A stretch of 64,000 nucleotides of DNA, taken from NCBI GenBank assembly GCA_018340805.1, contig JACMZG010001914.1, positions 43,691,595 to 43,755,594 on the forward strand. The letters are read 5' to 3'. Both the position numbers and the translations under genes were made by a program. Shown here one piece after another: positions 1 through 11,535 of the stretch (the stretch's first letter is position 1; each line of letters begins with the position of its first letter). The notes beneath the pieces were generated by a model that was not told where the DNA came from, did no database searches, and saw only the letters and a program-made list of their open reading frames with translations. This stretch comes from Microvelia longipes (taxonomy: Eukaryota > Arthropoda > Insecta > Hemiptera > Veliidae).

Positions 1-33
1 ATTTTAAAGACCAAGGACGAAACAAAGTGGCTG
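1..33 (+). CDS. possible 3' end of an upstream exon of the large gene
   Basis: Read from base 3, the first 33 bases encode a charged stretch (FKDQGRNKVA) and end in CTG followed by GTATTA, a usable but weak donor. The split codon has one base here, which is the phase the next exon at 443 needs; joining gives an aspartate codon. Only phase and composition support this, and the exon start is outside the window. Confidence 0.3.
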
Positions 34-94
34 GTATTAAAGCTTTAGGTATTGTTTGGTTAATAATAACTGTTAAATTCAAACAACTATATTA

Positions 95-380
95 GACCAA
101 GAGCCCAGGGGTGTTTTGTTAATAAAATTTGTAATGGCTGGAACCGGTCTCAATTTTTCGTAAATACCTTCCTGAACAAGGATCTGCAATTCTGCCGACT
201 CGTATCGGATGGGTGTCCCTGGCAGAACCTTTGACCCCTAAAGTGCGTTCTGCCTGGGACACCCATCCGATACGAGTCGGCAGAATTGCAGATCCTTGTT
301 CAGGAAGGTATTTACGTAAAATTGAGACCGGTTCCAGCCATTACACTTTTTATTAACAAAACACCCCTGGGCTCTTGGCC
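95..380. mobile_element. 286-bp foldback MITE, copy 1
   Basis: The two halves are near-perfect reverse complements of each other, starting GACCAAGAGCCCAGGGGTG and ending with its complement. The same TATATTA lies directly on both sides (88-94 and 381-387), a likely target duplication, of which only the TA is also present at the second copy. It sits in the intron before exon 443-656 and carries no coding potential. The same element, of equal length, is at 57495-57780. Confidence 0.88.
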
Positions 381-442
381 TATATTAAACCCAACCTATT
401 TCCAAGTATAAATTTTAATATTTTCATTGAAATTGTTTCCAG

Positions 443-656
443 ATCCAGAAGAATCGAATAATTATGATCAATTGGATGAGATCAGTAAAGAAACAAATCC
501 AAACATTCAGGATGAAGTTAGGAGAAATTATAGGCAGTTACAGAAAAAACTAAGCGACGAATTTCACTGTAAATTTGTAGAATGGGAAAAGGGAAGGAAA
601 TGCGGTGGGAGTTTTTCCAGTGGAAATTCTAGTGTGGATGAGTGTGAGAGGAGAAG
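443..656 (+). CDS. exon A of unrecognised multi-exon gene (first EW module)
   Basis: The acceptor is TTGTTTCCAG ending at 442 and the donor is AAG followed by GTATAT at 657. Entry phase is 1 and exit phase is 2. It encodes a hydrophilic, acidic/basic stretch that includes the module LSDEFHCKFVEWEKGRK, which recurs in altered form in exons B and E. The exit codon AG joins the G at 1464 to give arginine with the frame open on both sides. A tandem array starts right at the donor. No family is recognised; a role as a structural or scaffold protein is only a guess from composition. Confidence 0.8.
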
Positions 657-1075
657 GTATATTAATGTGTTTTATAAATAATCAGCAGATTGTTCTGTAC
701 CTTGGGAGCTTAATGTGTTTTATAAATAATCAGCAGATTGTCTATACCTTGGGAATGTGTTTTATAAATAATCAGCAGATTGTTCTATACCTTGGGAGCT
801 TAATGTGTTTTATAAATAATCAGCAGATTGTTCTATACCTTGGGAGCTTAAATGTGTTTTATAAATAATCAGCAGATTGTTCTATACCTTGGGAGCTTAA
901 TGTGAGCAGATTGTTCTATACTTGGGACTTAATGTTTTTATAAATAATCAGCAGATTGTTCTATACCTTGGGAGCTTAATGTGTTTTATAAATAATCAGC
1001 AGATTGTTCTATACCTTGGGAGCTTAATGTGTTTTATAAATAATCAGCAGATTGTTCTATACCTTGGAGCTTGCT
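657..1075. repeat. minisatellite, about 49-bp unit, 8-9 copies
   Basis: The unit reads roughly AATGTGTTTTATAAATAATC followed by AGCAGATTGTTC and a TACCTTGGGAGCTT end. Copies are nearly identical apart from short deletions near 757 and 903. It begins at the 5' splice site of exon A, so the first copy includes the donor. Open reading frames across it are repeat artefacts. The following bases to 1463 show nothing further. Confidence 0.93.
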
Positions 1076-1463
1076 CTATTATTTTAGATAACAATGGTGC
1101 AAGCAGTACACATAGTTGAAAGAGGGAAAAATATCACCCATTCTCCTCTTTTACCATAGAGATGACAGCATCATATCTACTATAAAATATCAAACCATGA
1201 TGATTCAGGATTATAAGATTGTTCAATATTGTATATTATACGTCTTCTGCAATGCTCTTTCATAACTGTTCTAACCTAATCTCTATTTTTCATACTATGA
1301 CCCTAATCAACCAATGCCAGACATACTTTTTTATAAAAAAAATCTAGAACATTTAACGTTTTAATTTTAGAAAAATCATATAAGCATAGAGAAGTTTATT
1401 TATTGGTTTTCTAACTATTTAAATTCTGTTTTTATTGCTATTATTTTATTTTTTCATTGATAG

Positions 1464-1660
1464 GGTTCAAGAAACCGAAGAACTAAGAAGTTACGGAGGA
1501 GGACCCGATAATAATACACAGCCACCTGAGAAAAAGCTAACAAACGAGTTTAAAAAGAAACTAGAGGAATGGGACAGGCTGAAGGGTGTTGAAACTCCGT
1601 GCAGCCCTGGACCTGGGAGGGAACCACCCCGCAGAAAGATATCAGACTGGCAAGCATGGG
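1464..1660 (+). CDS. exon B (second EW module, proline/glycine-rich)
   Basis: The acceptor is TTTTCATTGATAG ending at 1463 and the donor is ATGGG followed by GTGAAC at 1661. Entry phase 2 and exit phase 1 match exons A and C. It encodes the module LTNEFKKKLEEWDRLKG, the closest relative of the exon A module, then a short proline-rich segment and a basic RRKISDWQAWG end. The join to 4590 makes a glycine codon and keeps the frame open. Confidence 0.85.
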
Positions 1661-1862
1661 GTGAACATAACTCTTCAATGATATTTTTTATTTCAGCTTT
1701 ACAACTGTATAGCAATTCTATCTGTATTGCTTACTATCTTGTAGAGAAAGGAGTATAACGCATTGCAAATTCAAATCTTTTATTTAATCAAATACTAACA
1801 TGACAATCTCAACTTAATGTTACTAAATTCATATTTTTCAAAATAAACTAAATTAACAATGG

Positions 1863-1933
<71 letters not shown>

Positions 1934-2564
1934 CATCAATATCCAAACTGACCACGTTAAAAAACTCAAATCATTTGAAGTTTCTTAATGTACAGATAAA
2001 GATAAAAAACATTTAAATATTCCAGAACAAGTTGGAAAAGGAAACTAAGAACATTCTTGTCAGTCACAACGCTGAAGATTCGAGACACAAAAAATTTAAA
2101 CTAATATTATAATTACAACAACTAAGATTGACAATTACATCTGCAGTAATTGTCATGAAGATTATGACATCCGGTGACGATCGCATCAACTACTAGGACC
2201 GGGGTCTATCACAAAGTGACTCATACGGACAGAGATCCTTACGCAAACTTCCATTATCATCATCCAGCACAGAGGATGGTTGTGGAAATCCTCTTGGTCT
2301 CAAGAGCTTTAAAATTAGTGCCAAAAATGTCTGGGATCAGATAAAACGAAACAGCTAGAGAGGACGTCAACAGGACCATCTGTCGTTACAAACATCCATT
2401 GACCTGCGAGGAAGAGAGGAAAAACACAGAGGGGACGCTTGTTACCCGTGCCAACACTAAAAACCTTTTTGGAAGTGTTGAAGATTCCATAAAAAAAACT
2501 AGTGGTATCTATAAGATCTCTTGAAGCAGTAGCATGGGATAGACAAGTACACTCATACCCACGT
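1661..2564. other. intron B sequence with (TA)n
   Basis: An alternating TA run of about 65 bases lies at 1866-1931. The rest is unique-looking AT-rich sequence with a more GC-balanced stretch at about 2150-2460. That stretch has no open frame of note and could be an old transposon remnant. I see no exon with matching phase. Confidence 0.5.
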
Positions 2565-3106
2565 GTTTACATTTCCTAGGTGTCTCTCGCACAATTAAAT
2601 TGTGTCAACTATTCATGATTTGCAAAACACAGTTCAAATGATATATGTTTTGCTTGCCATGCATGATGGCGGTAAAGAGCACCGCTCGTCTCTGGAAATA
2701 CTTCACATTAAACTCTTCGGAACTAATTGAAGGCAGAGTGAGTTCAGGCTCTGACGGCGCCCTAATGAGTTAGAACAGAGAACATGACATTATGTCGAGC
2801 CATCAATGATGACGAATGATAGAACAGTTCCCAGATGTAGCATTGCTTTTTGCTTGTTACATTTCCTAGGTGCCTCTCGCACAATTATATTGTGTCAACT
2901 ATTCATGTTTTGCAAAACTCGGTAGTATCAAATGATATATGTTTTGCTTGCCATGCATGATGGCGGTAAGAGAGCATCGCTCGTCTCTGGTAAGTACTTC
3001 ACATTACATTCTTCGGAACTAATTGAAGGCAGAGTGAGTTCAGGCTCTGAATTGCTTTTTGCTTGTTACATTTCCTAGGTCTCTCTCCATAATTATATTT
3101 TGTCAA
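2565..3106. repeat. direct duplication, about 190-bp homologous block in 2.2 copies
   Basis: The block beginning TTACATTTCCTAGGTG and ending in CAGGCTCTGA occurs at about 2567-2751 and again at 2867-3050. A truncated third start follows at 3062-3106. Copies differ by scattered substitutions. It is non-coding and lies inside intron B. Confidence 0.85.
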
Positions 3107-3329
3107 TAAATCTATTAGCAAATCTCTTTACGACGGTAACAGGTCCCTGATCTCCTCTAATATATTGTGTCAAAAAATCAAATGGTTCTCAACCAAGGTA
3201 ATTCTCCGACATTTATTAATGAAAGAAGGCGAGAGGTTTTAGACATTACATTAGCAACACCAATAGCTGGCCGTTTTGTAACTAAATGGTGTGTATCAAA
3301 TGAGCCCTCTTCCTCTGACCTCAGATACA

Positions 3330-3425
3330 TAGATACATTTGAATTATCAATCAAACATAACTACACAATAGAACTACAATACACATAGATACATTTGAAT
3401 TATCAATCAAACATAACTACAATAC
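3330..3425. repeat. short tandem duplication
   Basis: A block starting AGATACATTTGAATTATCAA appears twice, about 57 bases apart, essentially unchanged. The stretch from 3430 to 4020 around it shows no gene and no clear element. Confidence 0.75.
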
Positions 3426-4019
3426 ACAATATTATAACTCAAAAAGAACCGACTGGAACAACCTTAGAAAAGATCTTATTTCCTTGATTCCGCTTAATAC
3501 CAATGTTTTTACCATTCTAATCATATTTGAATGGGTGCTCAATAAAAGCACCCAAGTTATTGAGGCTCAATAACTATATTGAGGTCAATACACATCATAT
3601 AAAAAGAACTGTCCTCTCAATATTCGGAAAGAATGTAAAAAAAATCCCTGGTGGAGCCAGACTTTAGATAAACAAAGAAAACACGTAAGAAAACTCTTTA
3701 ATCGAGCCAAATAAAACTGGTGACTGGAATACTTACTCTGTAGCTCTCACAAATAATAACAAGGACATCAGAGGCCAAAAGACTTTCTTGGAAAAAATTC
3801 TTTGAAGAGATCGATAGCATTCCTGAAGCTTCATGACTAAACAAAATCCTTTTGAAGAATCCGTTAAACCCTGTTGGTACTCTAAAGAATTCAAATGGTG
3901 AATTCACCAATAGTGGCAAAGAAACGGTGGAGTTTTTGTTGAAAACCCGCTTCCTTGACTCAGTTGTTGTTGAAAACGGATCAGATAAGAATATATTTCA
4001 TCATAATCAGATCAGATAA

Positions 4020-4325
4020 GAAATTATTTACTTGTCTCCAGTGGTTCTGTCACAAATTATTTACTTGTCACCAGTGGTTCTGTCGCAAATTGTTTCCATG
4101 TCTTCAGTGGTTCTGTCACAAATTATTTACTTGTCACCAGTGGTTCTGTCGCAAATTGTTTCCATGTCTTCAGTGGTTCTGTCACAAATTGTTTACTTGT
4201 CTCCAGTGGTTCTGTCACAAATTATTTACTTGTCACCAGTGGTTCTGTCGCAAATTGTTTACTTGTCTCCATTGGTTCTGTCACAAATTATTTACTTGTC
4301 ACCAGTGGTTCTATCACAAATCCGG
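4020..4325. repeat. minisatellite, 32-bp unit, about 9 copies
   Basis: Units alternate between two subtypes, one with ACTTGTCACCAGTGGTTCTG and one with CCATGTCTTCAGTGGTTCTG, giving a 64-bp higher-order period. The open frames over it (for example the repeated CHKLFTCHQWF peptide) come from the repeat itself. It lies in intron B. Confidence 0.93.
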
Positions 4326-4589
4326 TATGTGAACAACAGAAGAAGGGAAAAGTTGAACTTACGACAATCGACTTTTTGGGGATTAAGAGTATTTAGAAAA
4401 TTCAAGAATCATTTTTTCCATGGAAGTTTAATGGTTTAGTGTTGTTTTATCTGAAATATTCCACTTAGGATTTAGTACAGTGCCTGTATATCTGATACAC
4501 AGGCTCTCTAGTATTAAAAAAAATCTAACATTTTACATGAAGATAGTCAATATTGCGTTGATATTAAATTTCATTTTAATTGAATTCAG

Positions 4590-4773
4590 GTCGAGCAAAC
4601 AGCCAAAGGAAGAAAGAGGAAGGAAAGAAGCGCAGAGGTTCTGACAGCCCGACAAGCAAAGAAGGCAGTAATATCAAAGAATTAGCTTGGATAGACAAAG
4701 AACTTAATAAAGTAGCCAAAGAAAAATTAAGACTTGATAAAGAAAAAGAAAAATTTACCCAGAGAGAAGCGAG
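4590..4773 (+). CDS. exon C (basic, coiled-coil-like)
   Basis: The acceptor is TTTTAATTGAATTCAG ending at 4589, entry phase 1. It encodes a very basic KKEEGKKRRGSDSP segment and then a long charged helix with leucines spaced as in a coiled coil, ending EKFTQREA. The only exit that keeps the next exon open is phase 2 after 4773. That makes the donor GAG followed by GCGAGT, a GC-AG intron. A GT at 4778 is nearby but gives an immediate stop in exon D. Confidence 0.82.
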
Positions 4774-4984
4774 GCGAGTAATATTCTTCATTTTAATTAA
4801 TTAAAAACTCGCAATTCTTTATGTGACTAACTTATTGCGATGATGTACTTTTTAAAATAGAAAATTAAGAATATCAATTACAAAATAAAAGGATGTTAAA
4901 ATTGTACAAGTCTCTAAAAAGAAATAAGCTATTAAACCATCCAATGGCTCATCTACCTTCTAATAATTATTAAAAATAATACCA

Positions 4985-5475
4985 AATTATTTATGGTGCC
5001 ACGAACCAAACAGCTATAAGGTCAAATAATCTATAGTGCCATGAACCAAAAAAATATAATCTTGGTGCCATGAACCAAAACAATAAGGCAAATAATCTAT
5101 GGTGCATGAACCAAAACATAGGCCAAATAATCTATGGTGCCCAAAAACAATAAGGCCAAATAATCTATGGTGCCATGAACCAAAAACAATAAGGCCAAAT
5201 AATCTATGGTGCCATGAACCAAAAACAATAAGGCCAAATAATCTATGGTGCATGAAAAAACATAAGGCCAAATAATCTATGGTGCCCATGAACCAAAAAC
5301 AATAAGGCCAAATAATCTATGGTGCCATGAACCAAAAACAATAAGGCCAAATAATCTATGGTGCCATGAACAAAAACAATAAGGCCAAATAATTTATGGT
5401 GCCATGAACCAAAAACAATAATACCAAATTATTTATGGTACCACGAACCAAAAAGCTATAAGGTCAAATAATCTA
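4985..5475. repeat. minisatellite, about 39-bp unit, about 12 copies
   Basis: The unit contains GGTGCCATGAACCAAAAACA and AATAAGGCCAAATAATCTAT. Copies vary by small deletions, and one relic copy lies past 5595. It is in intron C. Confidence 0.93.
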
Positions 5476-5478
5476 TAG

Positions 5479-5594
5479 TAATAATTATTACTAAAATAAT
5501 TTGAAAACATTGAACAATATACAAATATATATATTTACATATACAATTTTTATCATTCAGCCCCTCCCGAAATTAAATCCTGGCTACGCCACTG
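5479..5594. mobile_element. short insertion with hAT-like end inside the 39-bp array
   Basis: The array is interrupted here and resumes at 5595. The right edge reads CTGGCTACGCCACTG, whose complement CAGTGGCGTAGCCAG is typical of hAT-type termini. ATCTATAG (5471-5478) and ATCTATGG (5595-5602) flank it, but these belong to the array unit, so the 8-bp duplication is not independent evidence. The matching left terminus is not visible. Confidence 0.5.
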
Positions 5595-5906
5595 ATCTAT
5601 GGTGCCATGAACCAAAAAGCAATACGTTCAAAGAATCTTTGGTACCACAAACTTTTTTGTTTTTTTTTTGCATCAAGGCCAAATTTATTTAGGATCATGA
5701 ACTTAAAGCTTAGTTTTACTAGAGCACCCAATACATACTCCTGGGCTGATCTCGTCTAAATGTATCAAGTAGACCTCTATTACTCCTTAAACCAAGCTAT
5801 TTGTGGTGATTACAATTTTTAAAATCTAAATTGCCTCTAATTATGAGGAACCAACGTGATTACACTAAACAACAATTTAGTAATAAAATGTCATTTATTC
5901 TTTCAG

Positions 5907-5981
5907 ACTGAAAAAAATGAAACTTTCATTAGAAGGTAGAAGAGAGGAAGTATTAATACCGACATCAACTGGCACTTTCAG
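5907..5981 (+). CDS. exon D (25-residue exon continuing the coiled coil)
   Basis: The acceptor is TTATTCTTTCAG ending at 5906 and the donor is TTTCAG followed by GTAAAG at 5982. Entry and exit phases are both 2. It encodes LKKMKLSLEGRREEVLIPTS and a short TGTF tail. The leucine/charge spacing continues from exon C, which supports the GC-AG junction. The final AG joins A8142 to form arginine. Confidence 0.82.
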
Positions 5982-5994
5982 GTAAAGAAAAAAC

Positions 5995-6230
<236 letters not shown>

Positions 6231-6384
6231 ATTTTATTGTATGAAAGTTTATTTGAAGATTATTATGTTTTTTTAATTTTTAAATTAAAATCACATTTAT
6301 CTACTAAAAGGATACGTTACATGATTTGATTTAAATCTCCCTTGTTTAAAAGTAAATTTTAGTAACTTTAACAACTTTACAATA

Positions 6385-6660
6385 CCTTGTTTAGACATTA
6401 TATTACTAATCAACTCTGTGTTATAGACTATTATATTACTATCAACTCTGTGTTATAGACTATTATATTACTATCAATCTGTGTTATTGACTCTGTGTAT
6501 AGACTATTATATTACTATATAGACTTGTGTATATTACTATCAACTCTGTGTTATAGACTATTATATTACTATTAACTCTGTGTTATTGACTATACTTCAA
6601 TTTAGACTATTATTATTACTATTAACTCTGTGTTATAGACTATTATATTACTATCAACTT
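6385..6660. repeat. minisatellite, about 32-bp unit, 8 degenerate copies
   Basis: The unit is built on GTTATAGACTATTATATTAC and TATCAACTCTGT. Several copies are shortened or scrambled around 6480-6540. It lies in intron D. Confidence 0.9.
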
Positions 6661-6935
6661 TATTTACAAAGTTATTTAACAACGAACGGATGATATAAGT
6701 AATAATATTTTTATTCAATACACCTGGTGGAGTATTCTACATACAATACCAATATTAACACCTTAATATGAGTGGCAAACAGGTTTTTGACTTTATAAAA
6801 TACTATCTCCTGAGTAGACTTGCGAATTATTATTTTGGTCACTATTACCAATATTGGGGAATATTGTTACCACTTTGGTAACTTAGTAAAGTTATATTAG
6901 AGCAACATCACTGTATTTGCTTCAAATTGAATCTA

Positions 6936-7340
6936 CAGTCTATCGTTTAGTTTAAAAATCTTGACAGGTCAGTTTAGACACCACTGATTCTTAAAAAAAT
7001 AAATCCCTACAAGAAGGAAGCGGTAAAAAACTATGTAAACAAATCAGGTTATTTTACTCGTATTTTCTTGGCGATGTTTTTCTTCATTTCTTTTGTGTAG
7101 TTTTATTTTAAAATATCATTTTTAAGATTAATTTGAAAGTAGGTTTTCAAAACGATGTAATCAAAAGAAGAACCACAAACAAAGTGAACGATTACCGGGA
7201 AGAAGGTTTTTTCCCTACAGCGGTTATGGTGGTAAGGCTTTTTTTCTCTTTTTAAGTGAGAGGTTGGCAACGGCTTCTCTGATTAGTCAATCCCCAAAAT
7301 ACTTATGACCTTGGGGATTTTTAAACTAAACGATAGACTG
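6936..7340. mobile_element. 405-bp MITE with 25-bp inverted termini and TA target site
   Basis: It starts CAGTCTATCGTTTAGTTTAA and ends with the reverse complement of that sequence. A TA dinucleotide lies on both sides (6934-6935 and 7341-7342). The interior has no open frame. The TA duplication and TIR form fit a Tc1/mariner-type non-autonomous element, but the superfamily is inferred. The intron stretch from 7341 to 8141 shows no gene or repeat I can name. Confidence 0.85.
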
Positions 7341-8141
7341 TACATACAAATCTAAAATAAATCAATCATTTAAATAATTTAAAATAAATAAAAACATTGA
7401 TCAATTAATAAATAGATATTATCATAAATTCAATAATAAATTTGTAAATACCCTGTGTCCTCTTACGTTAAACTTTAAATTGGGTGTCCAGGTTAATTTC
7501 AAATATATATTAATAGACCCAGAATGGCTACGATGTCATAGGGTTTCAAGAAATCCCTTTAAAAATCTATTTAAAATTAATAGGATCAGAAATAACATGG
7601 TTTTCATTAAAAAGGTTTCAGAGGTCTGAGACGATGCAAACATTCAGATATGTTTAAACAAGATAATAGGTTTCCAGGATAAAGTCAAAGATTGGGAGAG
7701 GCCAGACTCATCAACTTGATTTGAACGTAATAAGTGAAAAATTACAAGTCTCTGGGACTAGTAGAGACAAAGCAATTTTGGAAATAGTTGCGAGGGGGTT
7801 AGGAGTTTTATTAAATAATATTATAGATAGTCTTTAGACAGAGCAAATACAAGCAATGATTGTAATCTATCAACTGTTTGAAAATATTTGAAAAGAAGCC
7901 ACAATTCAGTAACCCAGCTTATTTGTTATTGAATTAATAAATTTGATAAGTTAAATAGTTAATTTTCAAAGTTAAATTGAATTCAATTAACCTAATTGAA
8001 TTATAAGCTAGTATTTTTTATTACACTACTATTTGATTTAAAAAGTCCCTTATAGATTTTTGTCTATTTGAATGTCTCTTAGACGTTTTTTAAAATCTAA
8101 ATAATGGTGTTTTTGTTTCTTAATTAAATCGATTTTAACAG

Positions 8142-8266
8142 ATTTCAAGGTATAAGTGAAAAGTTTACGAAAAAACTGTATGAGTGGGAGAAGGCACGAG
8201 GCATAGGACCTGAGGCTTCCACTATAGCTCTGCTGGATCCGGCCTATACGCTTAGTCACTCTCCAG
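8142..8266 (+). CDS. exon E (third EW module)
   Basis: The acceptor is TCGATTTTAACAG ending at 8141 and the donor is TCTCCAG followed by GTACAC at 8267. Entry phase 2 and exit phase 1 agree with its neighbours. It encodes ISEKFTKKLYEWEKARG followed by IGPEASTIALLDPAYTLSHS. This is the best conserved-looking stretch of the protein and the third occurrence of the F-x2-K-[FL]-x-EW pattern. Confidence 0.88.
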
Positions 8267-8571
8267 GTACACATACATATAATATTAAAAAATAAAACAG
8301 ACAGTATAAAGTCCCAGCACTAACTTTCAGGTTAGGCACAGGTTTCAATTTTGGTCAAATTTAACGAAGCTAGGAAAAGTTGTGTCCTTTCCTCCTCATC
8401 AGAACTGGTCATAGGCACAACTTAATCCTATGACCTTTTTTTAGAAGCTCAAGAAAATTAATCTATGGCAAACCTGAAGTAATTCAGGGAATTGGAAAAA
8501 AGGTAAGGGTATCACAAGCCTTAACGCTATCATCAGACAGGGTTGTCAACTTGAGGAACTTATTACAACAA

Positions 8572-8834
8572 GAAGATTTAGGTCTTCCGGTGGTGACCGC
8601 GTCAATGTAGATGAAGAATCCGACGTTTCGCTTCCTCTGTGGAAGGCATCTTCAGGGATGTAAGACATCATGGATAGTAACACAATGCTCTACAAAACTG
8701 AACTGTTCAGTTTTGTAGAGCATTGTGCCTTCCACAGTGGAAGCTAAACGTCGGATTCTTCATCTACATTGACGCGGTCACCACCGGAAGACCTAAATCT
8801 TCATGACAATAACCGCGGAAGCCTACGCAGTTTA
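8572..8834. mobile_element. foldback element, family 2, copy 1
   Basis: Left arm GAAGATTTAGGTCTTCCGGT to GACGTTTCGCTTCC is reverse-complemented by the right arm, with the turn at AAAACTGAACTGTTCAG. The right arm carries about 30 more terminal bases (ending CCTACGCAGTTTA) than the left arm, so the left end is truncated. Related copies lie at 23211-23509 and 30704-30854. It sits in intron E. Confidence 0.88.
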
Positions 8835-8975
8835 TTATTACTACAAATAATATAACTTGCTTTTAAAGACTGGTGGCATTAAAAACTATGATACTCTCTT
8901 TGACATTCATACCTTACTTGTTAATATATCTGTATCCTGATTGGTTGTTGATTTTTGGTTATATTTGTGCTGTAG

Positions 8976-9113
8976 GGGAATCAACAGGTGTAGTGCTAAT
9001 AAGATCCAAGTCAATAGGAAGTATAGCTGATCTGGCTACTCCATGTCAGCTCACAAACCATCCATCTAGCTTGTCTTTAAATAATGTTGGACTACTAGAT
9101 GATACTAGAAAAA
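8976..9113 (+). CDS. exon F (serine/leucine-rich linker)
   Basis: The acceptor is ATTTGTGCTGTAG ending at 8975 and the donor is AGAAAAA followed by GTAAGT, a strong site at 9114. Entry and exit are phase 1. It encodes a mildly hydrophobic, serine-rich segment ending in LLDDTRK with no recognisable domain. Bases upstream from 8873 are open in the same frame but are not needed if the acceptor is used. Confidence 0.78.
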
Positions 9114-9324
9114 GTAAGTTAACGAAGTAAGACTCTACTTAAAAAAAGTCTAGATAAGAAGTAGATGCTCTAGTTTATTATCTCGCATTGATCTTCTTAT
9201 CTCTGGAACATGGTAAGACAAAAAGGTTGCCTGGTAACCTCATCTATTAATACTGTAAGAGTAGATAGAGATCATAAATTATACAGATTATAGAATTTGA
9301 AACACAAAATCATATAAAGCAGAT

Positions 9325-9840
9325 TATTGAGAAGCAGAAGTGATGAGAATCTGGTTCTATGATTGAAACTTGGACCCATCAATAAAAGGATAATGAAGAG
9401 ACTCTGGTGCCAGGATTTACCTGGACTACCATAATGAAGGACTCTGGTCTCAGGATTTATTGGCCCACCTGTCAAGGGACCATAAAGAGTCTCTGGTGCC
9501 AGGATTTAAACCTGGACCTACCCATCAAGGGACAATGAAGAGACTCTCGTGTCAGGATTTAATGGACCACCTGTCAAGGGACCATAAGTCTCTGGTGCCA
9601 GGAATTAACCTGGACCCACCTCAAGGACAATGATGATAATCTGGTGCCAGGATTTAATGGACCCACTGTCAAGGGACCATAAAGAGTCTTGGTGCCAGGA
9701 TTTAAACCTGGACTTACCCATCAAGGGACAATGAAGATAATGTGGTGCCAGGATTTAAACCTGGACCCACCCATCAAAGGACAATAGAGAGACTCTAGTG
9801 CCAGGATTGAAACCTGTTACCAACCATAAAGACATTGAGA
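9325..9840. repeat. minisatellite, about 53-bp unit, about 9 copies
   Basis: The unit contains CTGGTGCCAGGATTTAAACC and TGGACCCACCCATCAAGGGA. Copies are diverged, with frequent deletions. It lies in intron F. The tail to 10092 is plain AT-rich intron. Confidence 0.9.
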
Positions 9841-10092
9841 CATTGAGAGTTGTAATTTTAACCCTGCAATGCCCTTATAGGTGCACTCGGGTCTCAATTC
9901 TAGGACTGGAGCCAGCTTCTATTATGTGTCAAGACCAGTATAACTTGACTTAGTCCTTAGTTTTTTTCTTTTGTGTCTCTTTTAATTTTTTTTAATGTAT
10001 TTATAATTCTACCTATACCTGATTTAATTTAATATAAAATAAAAGAGTGAAGTAGATAAAATATTTTGATTAAAATGACTTGAGTATTGTAG

Positions 10093-10201
10093 TGGCAACA
10101 CTGGTTGTAGAGGAAGGAGAAGGATTTAGTTCTACAGCTGTGACACCTGACTTCTCCCTGGCTCCGGATGATCAACCTCATCTAGTAGACTCCAGTGGCA
10201 G
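10093..10201 (+). CDS. exon G, with two possible in-frame acceptors
   Basis: TAG acceptors end at 10092 and 10110, 18 bases apart, so either choice keeps the frame (entry phase 1). The upstream one is the first AG after the T-rich tract and is preferred. It encodes VVEEGEGFSSTAVTPDFSLA and an acidic end, with a donor GGCAG followed by GTAACT at 10202. Exit phase 2 matches exon H. Confidence 0.78.
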
Positions 10202-10507
10202 GTAACTTATTCCTATACCTATGTTTAAATATTACTGTTAGACGTCCAGATATCAGCATTATGTTAGAAACAAATACTTTGCACATAGGTACACCTGTTG
10301 CTGAGTGGGATAAAATTGTGGTTTATCATTAACTCACTGTATTTGTCCTTTTGTGCTCTCACATTCAATAAACTAACTAAAGTTCATCTTGATATTTACT
10401 TCCAAATAGATGGTAATGATACTTGATTTTTTTTGAAATGTTTAAACACTGCAAAATATTATTTGAAGTAGAATTTGTAAGAAGGTGTTTGTATCCTTTA
10501 TTTCCAG

Positions 10508-10618
10508 TGACCTGGATCATGAAATAATGAAATTTTCAAAAGAAAGGAAATCTTATCAATACTGTGATGAAAGCAAATGCCTTATTGAGAAACTTAAAAA
10601 GGAGAGAGAAATGTGCAG
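10508..10618 (+). CDS. exon H (charged helix)
   Basis: The acceptor is CTTTATTTCCAG ending at 10507 and the donor is TGCAG followed by GTATGT at 10619, both good. Entry and exit are phase 2. It encodes a lysine/glutamate-rich helix ending IEKLKKEREMC that runs into the coiled coil of exon I. The AG at the end joins A11536 as arginine. Confidence 0.85.
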
Positions 10619-10789
10619 GTATGTTGTATTTATTTTCTACTTTATTTTTTTTAATTAGGATTTTTAACATGTTTTAATCGCTGTAAATAGAGACCTTATA
10701 AGAGTTTAGTAAACTAGAAAAATTAGTCACAGAATGAAAAACAAGAGGCTTCGGCCGCTGGGTGCCGCTTAACAATTAATTTTATCCTT

Positions 10790-11405
10790 GTATTGTAAGT
10801 TCTACTTACAGTCTTGTTATCTCACACTGTAAATGTACTTTTACTCCCTAGGGAGGAAAAGTGAAAGTGTTGCCAACTTGACAGATTTTTTTAGTAAAAC
10901 TTTTAGGAATTTTAGGAAATTTTTAGGATTTTTTTCGGTGTTATGTTGGTACTACGGGTAGAATATACAACATACACACGCTAATGTTTAAATTACAAAT
11001 ATAGTATTACACATTATTCTATTGACAGCTTACAATAAATAATGTGAAGATAGTGGTTTATTCTCTCTTCATCAGAGTAATTGACATGGTAAGAATAAAC
11101 TAAACTAACACAATAACAATTAAGGAGCTGAAGAATATATTAGTAGTTGTTAATATTAGTTCTCTAGTCGTAGATAAAATTTAATATGCAACAAGGGATG
11201 AAAGTTTTCAGCTCTCGTATTATCTTCCTCGTCAAGCCTCGGGAGCCAATGTTAGTTAACTCCTCGGCAAGCCTCGCGGAGCTAACTAGTTATCTCCCTC
11301 GGCCTACGGCCTCGTGAGCTAATGAAGTTTCCTTTCGGCGCTGCCTTAGGACGAAACTTTAACTTGAGCTGTAAACTTATTTTCCCTTGTTGCAAAATAA
11401 CTATG
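10790..11405 (+). repeat. unnamed dispersed repeat X, copy 1 (about 615 bp)
   Basis: It runs from TTGTAAGTTCTACTTACAGT to CCCTTGTTGCAAAATAACTA. Two more copies occur: one split by an insertion at 44914-47313, and one inverted at 48018-48612. The right third is itself a partial foldback, with ATGCAACAAGGGATGAAAG opposed by its complement near 11390, and includes GC-rich patches (CCTCGGCCTACGGCCTCG). No open frame is seen. It lies in intron H. Confidence 0.88.
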
Positions 11406-11535
11406 ACTTATCAATTTGTTCACATTTATGCCTAAATTATACTTATTTCAAAATCATAAGTTTTCAGTTAAAACTGTCAAAATAGAATATATAAAGTTTT
11501 ATGAATATTTAACCTGCATTTGTTCTGTTACACAG

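Noticed and set aside
605..1119. Open frames over the 49-bp array
   Set aside because: They contain only the repeat translation; exon A ends at 656 with a good donor.
3955..4439. Overlapping 125- and 135-codon frames
   Set aside because: Both are translations of the same 32-bp array in different frames.
5014..5289. Minus-strand 91-codon frame
   Set aside because: Translation of the 39-bp array.
4778..5906. Ordinary GT-AG intron using the GT at 4778
   Set aside because: Exit phase 0 runs into a stop after ten codons of exon D, whereas the GC donor at 4774 keeps the frame.
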